Origin: Acanthaster planci
Lineage: Eukaryota; Echinodermata; Asteroidea; Valvatida; Acanthasteridae
Direction: 5' to 3'
DNA: 50,602 bases
Assembly: GCF_001949145.1 (NCBI RefSeq)
Contig: NW_019091387.1
Span: 1,350,691 to 1,401,292, forward strand
The notes under the pieces were generated by a model. The model was not told the DNA's origin and made no database searches. It was given only the letters and a program-made list of their open reading frames with translations. Every line of letters begins with the position of its first letter. Within the stretch, counting starts at the first letter, position 1. Of this stretch, positions 48,421 through 50,602 are shown piece after piece. Made by a program: the position numbers and the translations under genes.

Positions 48421-50602
48421 TCTGAAAAAACTACGTTATTTTCGTAAAGACGTGCTGCGAAATTCTCGAGAAACTTTACAAGAAGTGCGTGTGACGCTGC
48501 CACGTATAACCGGGAAAGTATGCCGATCTCCGGAGTTTACGTCACACATTCTTATGTTAATGAGGAGATAGGCGGGGCGTGTTGGTCACCCCTCAAACAT
48601 GTTTTTATTTTTTTATTGATATCAAGGCGGTGCCATCAAAGGTAAAATGAGCAAAAATTTGTTCAGAAAAAAGAACATACAAATATTCCAGTCTGCAAAC
48701 AAAACATTTCCCTTTTAAGGAAAGTGATTGAAAGCTCCTTTGTGTACTTCTCCAGGTGGTTCTTAGATTGGCAGGTGGTTTTTCTTTAAAATAGTTTGAT
48801 ACAAATTGTTTCTTTTGAGACAGGGCGGCTCCAGTCAGAAATTGTTTGAATAAAAACCAGCAGTCTTTAGGAGGAGCAAACTTTACAAGTTGGCCATGAA
48901 AAGAGAATAACCGACGTAATTACACAGGCTTCAACCTTCAACTTCAGAGGGTCAAGGCCACTTGGCCTCGAATACTCCCAAAACCCAAAGGGCACCAAGG
49001 CCATTTTTTAAACTTTTACTTATTATGCTTGTTGGTGACTTTAAAAGACTTTCCTTCAATTTCAACATGGTGTTTAACCTTCAACCTGCAATTATTATTT
49101 TTTTCTGTTCACCGTGACATGCTGAGCAGTGTGCTTGAATTGTAAAAATAAAAATAAATAATACTGTATTAACTTTTAATTTACCGTTTGGTGTTGTGTC
49201 TTATTACTTTTCATGATGCCATAAAGGCAATACTGTATGTCGAAAATCAATGTAAATTACAAACAATGTAATTCAAGCAAGTCAGTCACTGGGTCACAGA
49301 CATTTACCCAATAGAAACTCGCTGTCGTGCCTGCGTGAATACCAGTAAAATAGCGAGGAAAAAATAGACTGGGTCATACTCCTGTCCGCAACGCCAAAAT
49401 AATAGTGACTTGGTCTCAATATGTGCAATGTGCAGAATCCAATCAGAGCAGAATGTGCAATTCTGTCCGTGACTTGTAACCAGTCTATGTATAAAAGTAG
49501 TCTGGTGCCACGTTTTTAGAGTCGCACAAGTCATCTACGTTGATATGGTTGCCATAACATGTTGTCTACGGGGCGATGCAAAACCAGTCTGTGGAAAAGA
49601 ATTAGTGCTCGGTGCGGCTGGCCAGCTGTTGACAGACATACTACCACTAAATGGTAACTTGAAAGCTGCGTAGGCCTACTGATCATTGAACTTTGAAGGG
49701 AGGCCCGTCGGCCAAGTGGCTAAAAGGTACGCGCTATTTTTAAAGGGCATCACAGCAATTCACTGGGGCATCACGGCAGTGGCCACTGGTGGCCGCTATA
49801 AAGATCAAAGCCTGACTACAGCATGGACTTTAAGGGGGGTTAGCTCATGTCACCGATTTACAAGGGTACCAGTTTAGTCCAATTACATACTGACTAGTTC
49901 CCTGCAATGTTCGAGTACAAAAGCACATGTATAAAGATGGAATTCCTTGGACTGCATATCAACTGAACCTCAAACAAGGCGGCAGTTTCAACTGGTGACA
50001 CAACAGAAAATCAGTGGTTCTTGTGTAAGGAAAGGAGACTAGCCTCCTTGAATTAAAACAGATGTGATGGCCGTGGCTGTCCAAAGTGTTTGTGGAATGA
50101 ACCGCGGCTGCCACGGTTGGCTGGCACTCGCTGCCTTTGGTATAAAATCTGAATAACGATAGGTTGCTCTGTTGACTTGCCAAGTAAGCAGAGGTACTTA
50201 AAAAGTTGGTTGGTTGCTACGGATCCATCCAGGGTCAACTACGTTCAAACTGTGGTTTGATATTGTGGACAAGCTGTCTTACAGAACTGCCATTACTAAA
50301 TATGGTATGACAAACAAAGGGTCATCTTTAATTTTATGTTCATTTCTACCATACTTCTATTTTTAAAAAATGGTATGACGTATTGATACAGTACACTTCA
50401 GTACCGACAGACAGTGGACTTTACAAGCACATTATGCCTTTTAAATGGGCAAAGAAACATTCTTAAGAACCATCTCAATTTCTTAGGGAGTGTAAAATAC
50501 AGGCCTCAAATTTCATTTTTTTAAGGGCACTGCCATTTGGCATTGGTGGACTGGCTGAAATAAAGGGCAGTAATGCCAAACGTGAGGGCATTAATGCCAT
50601 CA
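48421..50602. other. non-coding flank upstream of the THAP ORF
   Basis: No exon is supported. A CRE-like TGACGTAA (minus strand, near 48540) and higher GC at 48430-48560 could mark a promoter. Near 49690-49730 the plus strand has TGGCTAAAAGG, a good A box, but no B box. From about 50500 the sequence CAGGCCTCAAATTTC may begin another element that runs off the window. Confidence 0.4.

Noticed and set aside
49686-49740. tRNA-like start with a good A box
   Set aside because: No B box and no cloverleaf follow within a normal distance. It may be a worn SINE but is not supported as an RNA gene.

Overview
This window is nuclear DNA of an animal. Genes are split by introns with GT-AG junctions, proteins match conserved metazoan families, introns are full of transposon remnants, and an assembly gap (N, 11808-12112) shows it comes from a draft scaffold. 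Repeat style and gene divergence suggest a marine invertebrate deuterostome, most likely an echinoderm. That is inference; no marker in the window proves the taxon.

Layout. (1) 925-4192, plus strand: the 3' part of a GM2 ganglioside activator gene (GM2A, lysosomal lipid-transfer protein). Its signal-peptide exon lies before the window. (2) 7751-11250, plus strand: a complete four-exon EMC7 gene (ER membrane protein complex subunit 7, 222 aa). (3) 16633-46876, minus strand: almost all of ATRX, the SNF2-family chromatin remodeller. Twenty coding exons can be joined with every reading phase agreeing, giving about 2,048 residues from the ADD domain to a polyglutamine C-terminus. The exons before the ADD domain were not found. 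EMC7 and ATRX are convergent. (4) 48073-48420, minus strand: a short ORF with a THAP-type DNA-binding domain whose first zinc ligand is missing, so probably a relic.

Mobile DNA. Several elements can be delimited by inverted ends: a TA-flanked Tc1/mariner-type element (1599-2411), a small MITE (9708-9931), a TTAA-flanked piggyBac-type MITE (18800-19370), a foldback element with a tRNA-like core (27499-27803), and a 1.2 kb element (41572-42796) that ends 13 bp from an ATRX splice donor. A broken Penelope-like retroelement with GIY-YIG endonuclease sequence lies at 17515-18150. ATRX introns also hold a 13-bp minisatellite and a ~580 bp telomere-like stretch that is G-rich on the transcript strand.

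The three main genes have no shared pathway (lysosome, ER insertion, chromatin). The neighbourhood is ordinary housekeeping synteny rather than an operon-like system. The most interesting points are the telomere-like G-rich tract inside a gene whose human product binds such DNA, the tRNA-like core in a foldback element, the defective THAP ORF upstream of ATRX, and an exon-like plus-strand ORF nested in an ATRX intron.
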